DNA from: an uncultured Odoribacter sp.
GTDB lineage: Bacteria; Bacteroidota; Bacteroidia; Bacteroidales; Marinifilaceae
DNA length: 64,000 bases
Assembly (NCBI GenBank): GCA_900541415.1
Contig: UQJP01000007.1
Span: 68,094 to 132,093, forward strand
Direction of reading: 5' to 3'
The number at the start of each line of letters is the position of its first letter. The first letter of the stretch is position 1. The translations under genes and the position numbers were made by a program. The notes below the pieces were generated by a model. That model was not told the origin of the DNA. It was given only the letters and a program-made list of their open reading frames with translations, and did not search any database. Positions 46,070 to 55,411 of the stretch are shown here, in pieces.

Positions 46070-48370
46070 TCAATTCTTCCTACGCTTCATCCACAACAAA
46101 ACACCCATCGCCAGTAAGCCTGCAGGGATAATTCCCATAAACAACACTTTCACCCAAATCAAGCCTCCCTGCTCCACATATAACTTATTATCCACCGGGC
46201 GGGGACGATTAGTATCCACCGGAAATTCTCCGTACGACAAAGAACGGAAAGATTCCGTAATTAAAGAAAAATTAGAACCGTTCAAGGCATAGCGTTCTGT
46301 CATCAGCTCTCCATTGCTGATACAATCCGCATCCCCCAATATCAAAATACGCTGTTCTTTATCGCCCACCGTCCGGGTTAGCGACAGCATCAAAGGCAAT
46401 TGTTGTTCCACCTCTCCCGTTTCGGGATTAATCACAGGCTTATCGTCAATAAAATCGGTTGTCTGTAATTCATTCCATGCTCCGGAATCGCGGGTCACCA
46501 GCATTGGCATCACTTTAAAACCCTTGTCTTCCGTATAAGCCAAACCCACCGCTCCCGGCATAATGATATGATAGTCGTTACGGAACAGGCTTCCGTAAGC
46601 CGGAATAGCTTCCGCAGCTTCTTTCGTCACCTGGCTAACCACCAGATCGGCCACATAATCCGGAGTGGGCTGCACCACAGTTCCCGGCATAAAACGCACA
46701 CCGAGCTTTTCCACTACCGGATTCATCGCCTCTTGCCGACGCGGTTCGGCAGCAACAATCAAATTCCCGCCCCGGTCGATATAACGGTTCAGTTTTTCAA
46801 GTTCCGCAGGCGACATCGGTTCTTTCATATCGGCAATCACGATAATATCCAAATCAGCCGGAATCTCCGCAGAATCGCACAAAGAAACCGTTGTTACATC
46901 AAATCCCTGATTCACCAGCGAATAGCGGAAACTCAAATTTTGAGCAAAAGCGGCATAATCCCGGTCTCCGGTTTTATAAATATCACGTTCCCCGTGTCCG
47001 GTCAGGAAAGCTACCTTCGGGGCCTTCACAACCATGCGTTTCAAGGTTGCCGTAATCTCGCTTTCACGCGGATCACGCATATTATCGTCGAAAATCCGTA
47101 AAAAGGCGGTCTGCCCATTCTCCCGTTTTACCTGACGTACAAAACGGTTACCCTCGGAGGTCAGGTCGATCTCTTTCTTTATTTCTTCGGGCGACAGAAA
47201 CATATCCGGATTCAAATCCATAATATCGCACATCTTCATCGCTATCTCCTTATCGGTTAAGCCGGGAAACTGGTTATACAAAGACGAATTGGACGTCTTA
47301 TCGTAGTAATACACATAGCGCATTTTGGTCTCCGGCTTAAAGCGCACATATTTTTCAAACTGCCGCATATCGTAATTCACGTGATCCGGCATCCCTTTCC
47401 CGTAATTTTCATCCAACAGGTTCACATAAGTCGTAATCGTGAGTCCCCCGTCCAATTTCTTCATCACTTCAAGGCTATTCGGGGTCAGGGTATTTACCTT
47501 AGTAGCCGTGGCATCATAATAGCCCATCAATTGAGGGAGGGCGCTCAGGTAACCGATGAGCAAAGCGGCACACACCACCACGCAATAACTGGCAATTTTA
47601 GAAACCCAGGACACAGAAGTCCGGGCAAAACGCAACCTCAAAACAGAAAGCGAAATGAACAGCACCACCACGATGATAAAATACAAAACATCTTCACTGC
47701 AAACCATCCCGGCCAGCAACGTATCGGAACGCCCGGCAATCGACAGCCAATAAGTCACATCCCGCACAAAAGCAATATCCTGTCCCACTCCGCCGATAAA
47801 ATTCAGCACCGCCAGCAAGGTCAGCGTACCTACGGCTGCCACCACCTGATAAGAAGTCAGCGTGGACATAAACAGCCCGATAGCCGCATAAGCACAAATC
47901 AGCAAATAAATTCCCAGCAACCCGGTCAGGGCAAAAGGGAAATCGAACGATTTAACCACACAGGCACTGAAAATAAAACACAACACCAACACGCCCACCA
48001 ACGCCAATCCATACACCAGCATGGAAAAATACTTCCCAAGGATGATTTGAGAATTCGTTACCGGGGAAGAATACAGCAATTTAATCGATCCGCTGCTAAA
48101 TTCCCGGCTCATCAACCCCATCGTAAGTAAAGGGATATAGAGGTATAAATTATCCTGCATCCGGCCGAACACCCCGCTATATCCCAGCAACAAACGTCCG
48201 GTAATATTCGTGGGATTATATCCCAGCGACTGATAACGCACCATGTTCGCTACTCCATCCGAGAAATTAAGCCCTGCCTGAAAAGCAAAAATGATTAAAA
48301 TAAGCCAGGCAATAGGGGAATAAAATAAAGTGCTCAATTCCGCCTTTGCTATTTTTAATATTGTCTTCAT
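46070..48370 (-). CDS. GldF-GldG fusion ABC permease, cassette 2
   Basis: 766-residue fusion. The N-terminal ~270 residues are an ABC-2 permease (about six helices; REFSSGSIKLLYSSPVTNSQI loop). Residues ~290-710 form the periplasmic GldG/ABC-transporter-auxiliary domain (ATKVNTLTPNSLEVM, FLTGHGERDI, DIIVIADMKEP), and a C-terminal helix (~735-758) follows. In gliding Flavobacteria these parts are separate GldF and GldG proteins; here no other gliding gene is near, so motility should not be assumed. It is 19 bases downstream of its ATPase and a paralog of 49352-51649. Confidence 0.92.
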   Translation of the reverse strand: MKTILKIAKAELSTLFYSPIAWLILIIFAFQAGLNFSDGVANMVRYQSLGYNPTNITGRLLLGYSGVFGRMQDNLYLYIPLLTMGLMSREFSSGSIKLLYSSPVTNSQIILGKYFSMLVYGLALVGVLVLCFIFSACVVKSFDFPFALTGLLGIYLLICAYAAIGLFMSTLTSYQVVAAVGTLTLLAVLNFIGGVGQDIAFVRDVTYWLSIAGRSDTLLAGMVCSEDVLYFIIVVVLFISLSVLRLRFARTSVSWVSKIASYCVVVCAALLIGYLSALPQLMGYYDATATKVNTLTPNSLEVMKKLDGGLTITTYVNLLDENYGKGMPDHVNYDMRQFEKYVRFKPETKMRYVYYYDKTSNSSLYNQFPGLTDKEIAMKMCDIMDLNPDMFLSPEEIKKEIDLTSEGNRFVRQVKRENGQTAFLRIFDDNMRDPRESEITATLKRMVVKAPKVAFLTGHGERDIYKTGDRDYAAFAQNLSFRYSLVNQGFDVTTVSLCDSAEIPADLDIIVIADMKEPMSPAELEKLNRYIDRGGNLIVAAEPRRQEAMNPVVEKLGVRFMPGTVVQPTPDYVADLVVSQVTKEAAEAIPAYGSLFRNDYHIIMPGAVGLAYTEDKGFKVMPMLVTRDSGAWNELQTTDFIDDKPVINPETGEVEQQLPLMLSLTRTVGDKEQRILILGDADCISNGELMTERYALNGSNFSLITESFRSLSYGEFPVDTNRPRPVDNKLYVEQGGLIWVKVLFMGIIPAGLLAMGVLLWMKRRKN

Positions 48371-48388
48371 ACGATCGGTTTAATAAAA

Positions 48389-49321
48389 TTATTTACGCAC
48401 TTTTTTCCCGGACAACTGGGCAAACACCTCATCCAGTGATCCTCTTTCAAGCTGAATTTCTTTCAATTGCCATCCGTTGGCTACACTCTGTTCCACCATC
48501 CGTTCGGTAATATCGGGCGTAGTGGTGAAACGCATCCTGAAACGGTGATCCCCCAGCACTTCCACTCCGGCAATCCCTTCCAGCTTTTCCAAAACCTCCA
48601 CAGCAGGGGCATTCTCCAAAGTCACCACGAAAGCCGCCGGAGCGATATAATTATTAAAATCGTCCATCGTACCCGAAAACACCACATGCCCGTGCTCGAT
48701 CATCTTGATGTCGTGGCAGGTAGCCTGGACTTCCGGCAGAATATGGGTAGAAAGCATCACCGAATGATCTTCGGCAATTTCTTTCACCAAATTCCTGATC
48801 TCCACAATCTGATTCGGGTCAAGCCCGTTGGTCGGCTCGTCCAGCACCACAAAACGGGGATTATGCACAATCGCCTGCGCAATCCCGGCACGCTGCTGGT
48901 AACCACCGGAAAGATTCCGCAAAAGCCTTTTCCGGAAATGCAAAATTCCGCACCTGTCCAAAGCAGCATTCACGGCATCGCCGATCTTGTCTTTTTCCAT
49001 CAACCGTAAATTGGCACAATACGTCAAATATTCCTCCACGGTCAGGTCGGGATACAAAGGTGGTTTCTGAGGCAGGAAACCGATATATCTTTTGGCTTCC
49101 ACCGGATTTTTCCGCAAACTGATGCCGTTGATATAAACTTCCCCCTCCGTCTGATTCAACACTCCGCAAATAATATTCATTGTCGTAGACTTCCCGGCTC
49201 CGTTCGATCCCAGCAAACCGAGAACTCCTTTTTTACGAACTTCAAAATTAATATCGCGAATAGCCCATTCCACGCTGTAACGATGAGAAAGGTGCTCCAC
49301 TTTTACTACTGATTCTTCCAT
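48389..49321 (-). CDS. GldA-like ABC ATPase, cassette 2
   Basis: 310-residue ATPase: Walker A GSNGAGKST (38-46), signature LSGGYQQR (137-144), Walker B FVVLDEP (157-163) and the H-loop STHILPE. A C-terminal ~90-residue extension with LENAPAVEVLEKL is typical of GldA/NatA-type ATPases. It drives the permease of the next gene. It is highly similar to 51664-52596 throughout. Confidence 0.95.
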   Translation of the reverse strand: MEESVVKVEHLSHRYSVEWAIRDINFEVRKKGVLGLLGSNGAGKSTTMNIICGVLNQTEGEVYINGISLRKNPVEAKRYIGFLPQKPPLYPDLTVEEYLTYCANLRLMEKDKIGDAVNAALDRCGILHFRKRLLRNLSGGYQQRAGIAQAIVHNPRFVVLDEPTNGLDPNQIVEIRNLVKEIAEDHSVMLSTHILPEVQATCHDIKMIEHGHVVFSGTMDDFNNYIAPAAFVVTLENAPAVEVLEKLEGIAGVEVLGDHRFRMRFTTTPDITERMVEQSVANGWQLKEIQLERGSLDEVFAQLSGKKVRK

Positions 49322-49351
49322 AATTCGATTATTCTTTAAAATTGCACCCGT

Positions 49352-51649
49352 TTATCTTCCTTTCCTCCTCACATAAATAATAATTCCCGTCAAAGCCAGC
49401 AGGAACGGCACAACACCCATATAAGTGAACTTAACCCAGCTCCGGGCACTCCGTCCCAGGTAGATTTTATTGTCGGAAGGCTCCGGACGGCTGGTATCCA
49501 ACGGATATTCCCCGTATGACAACCATTTGAAGGTTCCCGTAATCAACGTGAAATTAGATGCCCGGATACCGTTTCTGCCTTTGTCCAGCTCTCCGTTGCT
49601 GACACAGTCCGCATCCCCGGACACGACGATCCGCTGCTCCTTATCTCCCACTTTCCGGCTCAGCGCCACAACCGTAGGGATCGCCATCTCCACTTCCCCG
49701 GCCTCCGGATTCAGTTCCACTTTTCCATCGAGGAAATCGGTCGTTTCCCGTTCATCCCAGCATCCTTTCTCATTGGTCTGAACCACCGGATACATCGCAA
49801 ATCCTTTAGACGGATCGAATTCCAACCCCACGGCTCCCGGCATCACAATCTTATACCCGTAAAGGAAAGGACGATAATAAACAGGCTGCTCCCGAGCAAC
49901 TTTTTCCGTAATATTTCCCACAATCAGCGAAGAGATAAACTCCTCGCTCGGTTGCACCAAAGTGCCCGGCATAAAACGGACTCCGAATTTTTCCACCAAA
50001 GGATTCATCACCTCCTGCCGTTTCGTATCTCCCAAAATAAACAAGTTCCCTCCCCGGTCGATATACTGGTTCAATTTCTGTTCCTCCTCCGGCGAAAGCG
50101 CCTGTTTCATTTCGGCAATAACGATAATATCCACATCTTCCGGAATATTTTCTTCGGCAAGCGAAAGCGTAATCACATCGAATCCCTGATTAATGAGAGA
50201 GTAGCGGAAATAAATACTTTCGGCAAAACGATTATAATCCCGGTCGCCCGTTTTCTGAATATCCCGTTCTTCATGCCCGGTAAGAAAAGCCACCCGGGGC
50301 GACTTCACGATAAAACGTTTCAGGGCTGCGGAAATCTCCGCTTCCGAAGGATGCTTCTGATTATCGTCATAAAGGCGCAGAAAACTCTTTTGCCCGTTTT
50401 CCCTTTCCAGCACCCGCACAAAACGATTTCCTTCCGGTGATAAATCGATCACTTTTTTAATCTCCTCCGGCGACAAAAGCAATTTAAAATCTATATTTAA
50501 TATCTTACACAACTTTTCCGCCTTCTCCTTGTCGCTCAACCCTTCGAAACGGTCGTCCAGCGATTCGTTATCCGCTTTATCGTAATAGTACACATACTCC
50601 ATCTCGATTTCCGGCTTAAAGCGCACATATTGTTTAAAGCGACCGAAATCCGATTTCACCTGGCTGGGTAAGCCGCTGCCATAATCAGGGTCTAACAAAT
50701 TAACATAAGTGGTGATCTTCAATCCTCCGTCCAGATTTTTCATCACGTCCTGACTGGTAGCCGTCAAAGTGTTCGATTTGGTAGCCGTTGCATCGTAATA
50801 AAACATCAGTTTCGGACGGGAACTGCAATACCCCACCAGCAGGGCAAGCGCAACAATACCTCCATAACGCCCCCAGGTTTTCGCCCAAGAACATTTTTGC
50901 CTTTCGGCCTGCAATTTCAACACCGACAAGCCGATAAACAACAAAATCACAACCAGAAAATAAACCACATCCTCGCTGCAAATCATCCCCTCGATAAACT
51001 GATAAGAACGTCCGGAAATAGACAACCAGTAAGTAATATCCCGGACAAAAGCAATATCCTGCCCCACATCCCCGATATAATTCAACACGGCCAGCACCGC
51101 CAACGTCCCCACGGCAGCCACCACCTGATAAGAAGTGAGGCTCGACATAAACAGGCCGATCGCCGCATACGCACAAATCACCAAATAAATCCCCAGCAAT
51201 CCGGTCAGCACCAAAGGCACGTCCATATCTTTCACCGTAAACAGACACAGAACAACGGTCAGCATCAAAATACCAATCAGTATCAGGTTATAGATCATCA
51301 TGGAAAAATATTTCCCCCATATAATCTGCCGATTGGTCACCGGAGAAGAATACAATAATTTGATCGACCCGCTACTAAACTCCCGGCTCATCAACCCCAT
51401 CGTCAAAAGCGGAATATAGAGGTAAAGATTCTTCAGCATTCCCGTGAAAATACCCATCCATCCGGTATAAACCGAAGAAGTCACCCCCCACAACCCATAC
51501 CCCAGCGCCTGGGAACGCAATTGTCCCCCGAACACATCGCTGAAAGCCATTCCGGTTTGGAAAGCAAAAATCACCAAAATCAGCCATGCGACGGGAGAAT
51601 AAAACAACGTGCTCAATTCCGTTTTCGCAATTCTAAATATCGTCTTCAT
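49352..51649 (-). CDS. GldF-GldG fusion ABC permease, cassette 1
   Basis: 765-residue paralog of the cassette 2 permease with the same layout: permease helices (~1-270), GldG-type periplasmic domain (~290-710; ATKSNTLTATSQDVM, FLTGHEERDI) and a C-terminal anchor. Identity is high in the permease core (REFSSGSIKLLYSSPVTN shared exactly) and lower in the periplasmic domain, where substrate contact is expected. The gap to cassette 2 is 30 bases. Confidence 0.92.
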   Translation of the reverse strand: MKTIFRIAKTELSTLFYSPVAWLILVIFAFQTGMAFSDVFGGQLRSQALGYGLWGVTSSVYTGWMGIFTGMLKNLYLYIPLLTMGLMSREFSSGSIKLLYSSPVTNRQIIWGKYFSMMIYNLILIGILMLTVVLCLFTVKDMDVPLVLTGLLGIYLVICAYAAIGLFMSSLTSYQVVAAVGTLAVLAVLNYIGDVGQDIAFVRDITYWLSISGRSYQFIEGMICSEDVVYFLVVILLFIGLSVLKLQAERQKCSWAKTWGRYGGIVALALLVGYCSSRPKLMFYYDATATKSNTLTATSQDVMKNLDGGLKITTYVNLLDPDYGSGLPSQVKSDFGRFKQYVRFKPEIEMEYVYYYDKADNESLDDRFEGLSDKEKAEKLCKILNIDFKLLLSPEEIKKVIDLSPEGNRFVRVLERENGQKSFLRLYDDNQKHPSEAEISAALKRFIVKSPRVAFLTGHEERDIQKTGDRDYNRFAESIYFRYSLINQGFDVITLSLAEENIPEDVDIIVIAEMKQALSPEEEQKLNQYIDRGGNLFILGDTKRQEVMNPLVEKFGVRFMPGTLVQPSEEFISSLIVGNITEKVAREQPVYYRPFLYGYKIVMPGAVGLEFDPSKGFAMYPVVQTNEKGCWDERETTDFLDGKVELNPEAGEVEMAIPTVVALSRKVGDKEQRIVVSGDADCVSNGELDKGRNGIRASNFTLITGTFKWLSYGEYPLDTSRPEPSDNKIYLGRSARSWVKFTYMGVVPFLLALTGIIIYVRRKGR

Positions 51650-51663
51650 ATTTTTGATTTAAA

Positions 51664-52596
51664 TTATTTCTGTATTCTTTTCCCTGACAACTGGGCAAAA
51701 ATAGCATCCAGCGAATCGCGCTCCAGCACAATCTCACTCAACTGCCATCCCTTTGCCACACTTAACTCCGCCATCTGCCCGGTAATATCGGGCTGTGCGT
51801 TGAAATGCATACGAAAACGGTTCACAGTCAATCCCTCCACAGCAATAATTCCGGGAATAGCTTCCAATTCGCTCACGGCCGGAGGATTTTCAAGTGTCAT
51901 CACAAAAGTGCTCGGCTCCATATAATTATTAAACTCATCCATCGTGCCCGAAAACACCACATGCCCGTGCTCGATCATTTTAATCTCATTACAGGTAGCC
52001 TGTACCTCAGTAAGAATATGGGTAGAAAGCATCACCGCCCGGTCCACGGCAATCTCCTTGATTAAATGCCGGATTTCTACAATCTGATTCGGGTCGAGCC
52101 CGTTAGTCGGCTCGTCCAGCACCACAAACATCGGATTGTGCACAATCGCCTGGGCTATACCCACCCGTTGCTGATAGCCGCCGGAAAGATTGCGGATCAA
52201 ACGGTGGCTGAAATGGGAAATTCCGCACTTTTCCTTGGCCATCTTCACCGCCCTGCCAATCTTTTTCTTTTCCATCAACCGTAATTGTGCACAATACACC
52301 AGGTATTCGTCCACCGTCAAATCAGGATACAAAGGCGGTTTCTGAGGTAAAAAACCGATGTGCCTTTTCGCTTCCACCGGATTATCGCGTAAACTGATTC
52401 CGTTGATATACACCTCTCCCTCCGTCTGATTCAGCACTCCGCACATAATGTTCATCGTCGTGGATTTTCCGGCTCCATTCGAGCCCAACAACCCTAATAC
52501 CCCCTTTTGCCTGATCTCAAAATTAATATCCTGAATAGCCCACTGCACACTATAACGGTGAGATAAATGTTCGACTTTAACGATAGATTCATCCAT
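51664..52596 (-). CDS. GldA-like ABC ATPase, cassette 1
   Basis: 310-residue paralog of 48389-49321 with the same Walker A, signature and Walker B motifs and identical length. First gene after the sigma factor on this strand; its ATG is 106 bases past copy A of the 34-base element. No full-consensus housekeeping promoter lies in the 160-base gap, so it is read either through from the sigma gene or from an ECF-type promoter. Confidence 0.95.
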   Translation of the reverse strand: MDESIVKVEHLSHRYSVQWAIQDINFEIRQKGVLGLLGSNGAGKSTTMNIMCGVLNQTEGEVYINGISLRDNPVEAKRHIGFLPQKPPLYPDLTVDEYLVYCAQLRLMEKKKIGRAVKMAKEKCGISHFSHRLIRNLSGGYQQRVGIAQAIVHNPMFVVLDEPTNGLDPNQIVEIRHLIKEIAVDRAVMLSTHILTEVQATCNEIKMIEHGHVVFSGTMDEFNNYMEPSTFVMTLENPPAVSELEAIPGIIAVEGLTVNRFRMHFNAQPDITGQMAELSVAKGWQLSEIVLERDSLDAIFAQLSGKRIQK

Positions 52597-52701
52597 AAAT
52601 AATATAGGTTATTTTATATAATTCTTGTAACAACGCCTGAAAACGCACAAATACTTCACAGCATTTTTTTCGAATAGGCACGACAATCCCTGCGGCCTTG
52701 T

Positions 52702-52735
52702 TAAAAGAACACAACAACTCCATAAAAGGATGAAT
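52702..52735 (-). repeat. 34-base element, copy A (after sigma gene)
   Basis: Pair of the element at 46022-46055; offset exactly 6680 bases, 30 of 34 identical. It starts 22 bases after the sigma stop codon. The four differences are all in the six-base centre. Confidence 0.85.
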
Positions 52736-52757
52736 AAAAGATAAGTTTTTTATAAAA

Positions 52758-53330
52758 TTATTGGCATAAGATAATAGCCAGAATACAGAAATAACCTTTC
52801 AGGGACTCCCGCAACAACGATATTGATTTATATTTCAATGTTTTAACCGTATTCACCGAAATTCCCAACATTTCGGCAATTTCTTTGTTTTGCTTTCCCT
52901 GCAAAGCCAAGGTGATGATCCGGGCGCTCTGGGCGGGCAATTGCCGAACCGCCTCCGTAATCATCCGGTAAGTTTCTTCTTCAATCAAATAATTCTTAAA
53001 ATGGTCTTCCAGATTCTCAAGCCCGGCAGCCTCATAATCGATCGTTTCTTTTTTATCTCTTAAATAATTGAAACAAAGATTTTTCACAGCCACATAAAGA
53101 AACGTCTTCAAGTTAGGGATCGCCTCATATTCCCCTCTCTTCGTCCACAGCCGGATAAAAGCTTCCTGTACCAAATCCTCCGCGACCACTTTATCGCGTA
53201 CGAATTTCATCGCCACAGCACACATCGACGGGTAATATTTCCGGAATAAAGCCTCAAACTCTTTCGCATTCCCGTTTTTAATCGCTCCAAATGAAAAGTT
53301 ATCCGTTATATATAAATCCTCTTGCTCCAA
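52758..53330 (-). CDS. ECF RNA polymerase sigma factor (FecI-like), TTG start
   Basis: 190-residue sigma-70 family ECF factor. Region 2 is ~25-95 (FEALFRKYYPSMCAVAMKFV, VVAEDLVQEAFIRLWTKR) and region 4 is ~125-180 (LPAQSARIITLALQGKQNKEIAEMLGISVNTVKTLKYKSISLLRE). The first codon must be TTG at 53330: an in-frame stop lies four codons upstream and there is no ATG before region 2. It normally pairs with FecR, found here 6.8 kb downstream. A TATCTTTG -7 box precedes it. Confidence 0.93.
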   Translation of the reverse strand: MEQEDLYITDNFSFGAIKNGNAKEFEALFRKYYPSMCAVAMKFVRDKVVAEDLVQEAFIRLWTKRGEYEAIPNLKTFLYVAVKNLCFNYLRDKKETIDYEAAGLENLEDHFKNYLIEEETYRMITEAVRQLPAQSARIITLALQGKQNKEIAEMLGISVNTVKTLKYKSISLLRESLKGYFCILAIILCQ

Positions 53331-53355
53331 ACGAACTATTTAGCTTTGTGGAGGG

Positions 53356-53363
53356 CAAAGATA
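53356..53363 (-). promoter_or_regulatory. -7 box of sigma factor gene
   Basis: TATCTTTG on the minus strand, full match. The nearest TTTG upstream gives a 23-base spacer, longer than usual. Predicted leader is about 20 bases, which agrees with the TTG start. Confidence 0.5.
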
Positions 53364-53416
53364 ATAATTCATATCCTATTGTGTTCCAAAATATTCTGAA
53401 AGAAAACTTTTTTATT

Positions 53417-53683
53417 TTAAGGATTCAAAAGATCCTTATTATAATAATTCAGAATACCGTCGATCATCTTAACATAATTATCGGCTTTCTGGTTTCCGGC
53501 ATTCAGGCGCAGCACGGCATTAAACTTATTGCGCGCCTCGGTCATCCGGCCTGCCGCATACAATAATTCGGCCAGTTGCATCAATCGTTTTTCATCCGGA
53601 TACTCCCTTATATAATCCTCCAATTCCCGGATGGCTTCCTCCCGCTTTCCGGCCTCCAACAGTTCATCGATATGCTTTTCCAT
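53417..53683 (-). CDS. small TPR-repeat protein
   Basis: 88 residues forming about two tetratricopeptide repeats (AGKREEAIRELEDYIREYPDEKRLMQLAELLYAAGRMTEARNKFNAVLRL). No signal peptide, so probably a cytoplasmic protein-protein adaptor. It starts 11 bases after the M23 peptidase gene and is likely co-transcribed with it. Confidence 0.8.
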   Translation of the reverse strand: MEKHIDELLEAGKREEAIRELEDYIREYPDEKRLMQLAELLYAAGRMTEARNKFNAVLRLNAGNQKADNYVKMIDGILNYYNKDLLNP

Positions 53684-53694
53684 ACGTATACCTC

Positions 53695-55353
53695 CTACTT
53701 TTTCACATTCACAATACGTTCCGTTCCATTCCCCACCCGGTCATAAACCTGCACTTTCACCGCATGCGTTTCACCGGATTTGAAAACGGGTTCGTCCAGA
53801 CTACAAGAAAACAGGTCATTCTTCGCATCATATACGAACAAACACCATTTCCCGTTCACCTCTCCCCGGTATTGTCCGATCCCGGACAAATGATCCCTGA
53901 TCTTAAACGACACCCGCCTACCGGATGTTATCCCCAGAAAAGTCACCGAAGGCGGAACCGTATCTTCCACCACCCGGTAGCGGCTAAAATAACCGATTGC
54001 AGCGGAAAGCCTGTCCCCCTCCCGGCGGGTTTCCAACGCATAAAGCCGCCCCTGTGCATCGACCTCGCAAATCAGAGCTTTCTCCCCATATTTCCCGACA
54101 AACGACAAATCCGCTTTTTCCAACAAAGGCACTTCTTCCCGTGACAGTACCAATGTCCTCGCCTCACCGCTGCTATCCACTTCCGTAGCAAATTCCTGCT
54201 TCACCGACCACGGTAACATCCCGGGATTTAATTCCAATTCCCATTCCGGTGTAAAAAACTGATACGTACAATCGAACCTCAACAGGCTATCCGCCGAAAC
54301 CGCCGGACGGTGGTCAAGAACTCCCTTCACGGTCAGATTTACTTTTGTCCGGTTTCCGTTAATATCTGCCAGATCCAATTGCAAAGCCAAACTGCTATCC
54401 TGCTGAATCTCAAACACGCCACCGTTAAAATTCTCTACTCCTGTCACATTGTTCTGAAACCAGCCGAAACAACGGTAAACGGTTTCCCTTTTTTTATAAC
54501 GGTAAAAATCCTTGATCTCATTAATATAACACGATTCTCCAAAATTGCAGGCATCCATTTTCAAACGGAAAAGCGTATCTCCCGCCACCGCGAGGCTCAT
54601 TTTGTAAATCCCCAACTTATTCCCGGAATCGTTCATCCGGTCTTCGGCATACACACCAATCCCGATTTTTCCCGCAGGCACAGTCACCCGCCCCCCGGAA
54701 TAACGTCCCGTCCCCAGTGATTTCACCGGAATCTCCCTGAAAAGTTCCACACATCCAGCATCGGATATACGATAAATATAAACTTTTTTCACCAACGGAG
54801 GAATCGCATCCCTGATTTTATACACGCTCAAGGGATTCAGCACCTTTTCCGTCTGCGAATCCCGGATCTCGAAATGCAGGTGAGGTCCTCCGGAAGAACC
54901 GGAATTACCACTATAAGCAATGGTGTCGCCCTGCGCAAACAGCAAGGCATATCCTTTAAAATCCTCATCCAGGACAAAATTTTCACGACTGTATTGTAAC
55001 TCCCTCACCAACCGTTCGATCCGGGGGACAAAACGTTCCAGATGCCCGTATACGGTGGTCGTACCATCGGCATGTTCCACATAAAGCGCATTTCCATAGC
55101 CAACCGGGGATACCCTCACCCGGGCTATCAGCCCGTCCTTCACACACACCACCGGAATCCCTGTAACCCCTCCGGTTTTTATATCTATTCCCGAATGGAA
55201 ATGGGTGGCACGCAACTCCCCGAAATTACCGCTTAAAATCAACGGGCACGACATCGGAGCAATCGTTTTCTGTACCTGCCCGCTTAATGAAAACAAGCAC
55301 AAACAATTAAGTATAAAAAAAAGAAAAAATCCCAATAGCAAACGGTTTCGCAT
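53695..55353 (-). CDS. M23 (LytM-type) metallopeptidase
   Basis: 552-residue envelope peptidase with an N-terminal signal or anchor segment (~4-24) and an M23 domain directly after it. Zinc-site residues are visible: HFHSGID (H53, D57) and HLHFE (H158-H160), with VYGHLERF between. The long C-terminal half (~190-552) is beta-rich with Ig-like strands. Most M23 proteins cut peptidoglycan cross-links; an adhesion or scaffold role for the tail is inference. I chose ATG 55353 because the -7 box at 55381-55388 overlaps the longer start at 55383. Confidence 0.9.
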   Translation of the reverse strand: MRNRLLLGFFLFFILNCLCLFSLSGQVQKTIAPMSCPLILSGNFGELRATHFHSGIDIKTGGVTGIPVVCVKDGLIARVRVSPVGYGNALYVEHADGTTTVYGHLERFVPRIERLVRELQYSRENFVLDEDFKGYALLFAQGDTIAYSGNSGSSGGPHLHFEIRDSQTEKVLNPLSVYKIRDAIPPLVKKVYIYRISDAGCVELFREIPVKSLGTGRYSGGRVTVPAGKIGIGVYAEDRMNDSGNKLGIYKMSLAVAGDTLFRLKMDACNFGESCYINEIKDFYRYKKRETVYRCFGWFQNNVTGVENFNGGVFEIQQDSSLALQLDLADINGNRTKVNLTVKGVLDHRPAVSADSLLRFDCTYQFFTPEWELELNPGMLPWSVKQEFATEVDSSGEARTLVLSREEVPLLEKADLSFVGKYGEKALICEVDAQGRLYALETRREGDRLSAAIGYFSRYRVVEDTVPPSVTFLGITSGRRVSFKIRDHLSGIGQYRGEVNGKWCLFVYDAKNDLFSCSLDEPVFKSGETHAVKVQVYDRVGNGTERIVNVKK

Positions 55354-55380
55354 AACGACAAATAAATAAAATTTCAAGCG

Positions 55381-55411
55381 CAAATATACCCAACACTATT
55401 GATAATTTAAA
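55381..55411 (-). promoter_or_regulatory. promoter of M23 peptidase
   Basis: TTTA - N19 - TATATTTG on the minus strand: full -7 match, three of four at -33, right spacing. Predicted start is about 55374. Its -33 region interlocks with the zap promoter. Confidence 0.75.

Noticed and set aside
46070..52596. Gliding-motility operon
   Set aside because: Only GldA, GldF and GldG homologs are present, fused and duplicated. No gldB, gldH, gldJ-N or spr genes are nearby.
53366..53390. Third copy of the 34-base element upstream of the sigma gene
   Set aside because: A short TTCAT..CC..TTGTGTTC similarity exists on the plus strand, but the spacing and orientation differ from the two real copies, so it is probably chance.
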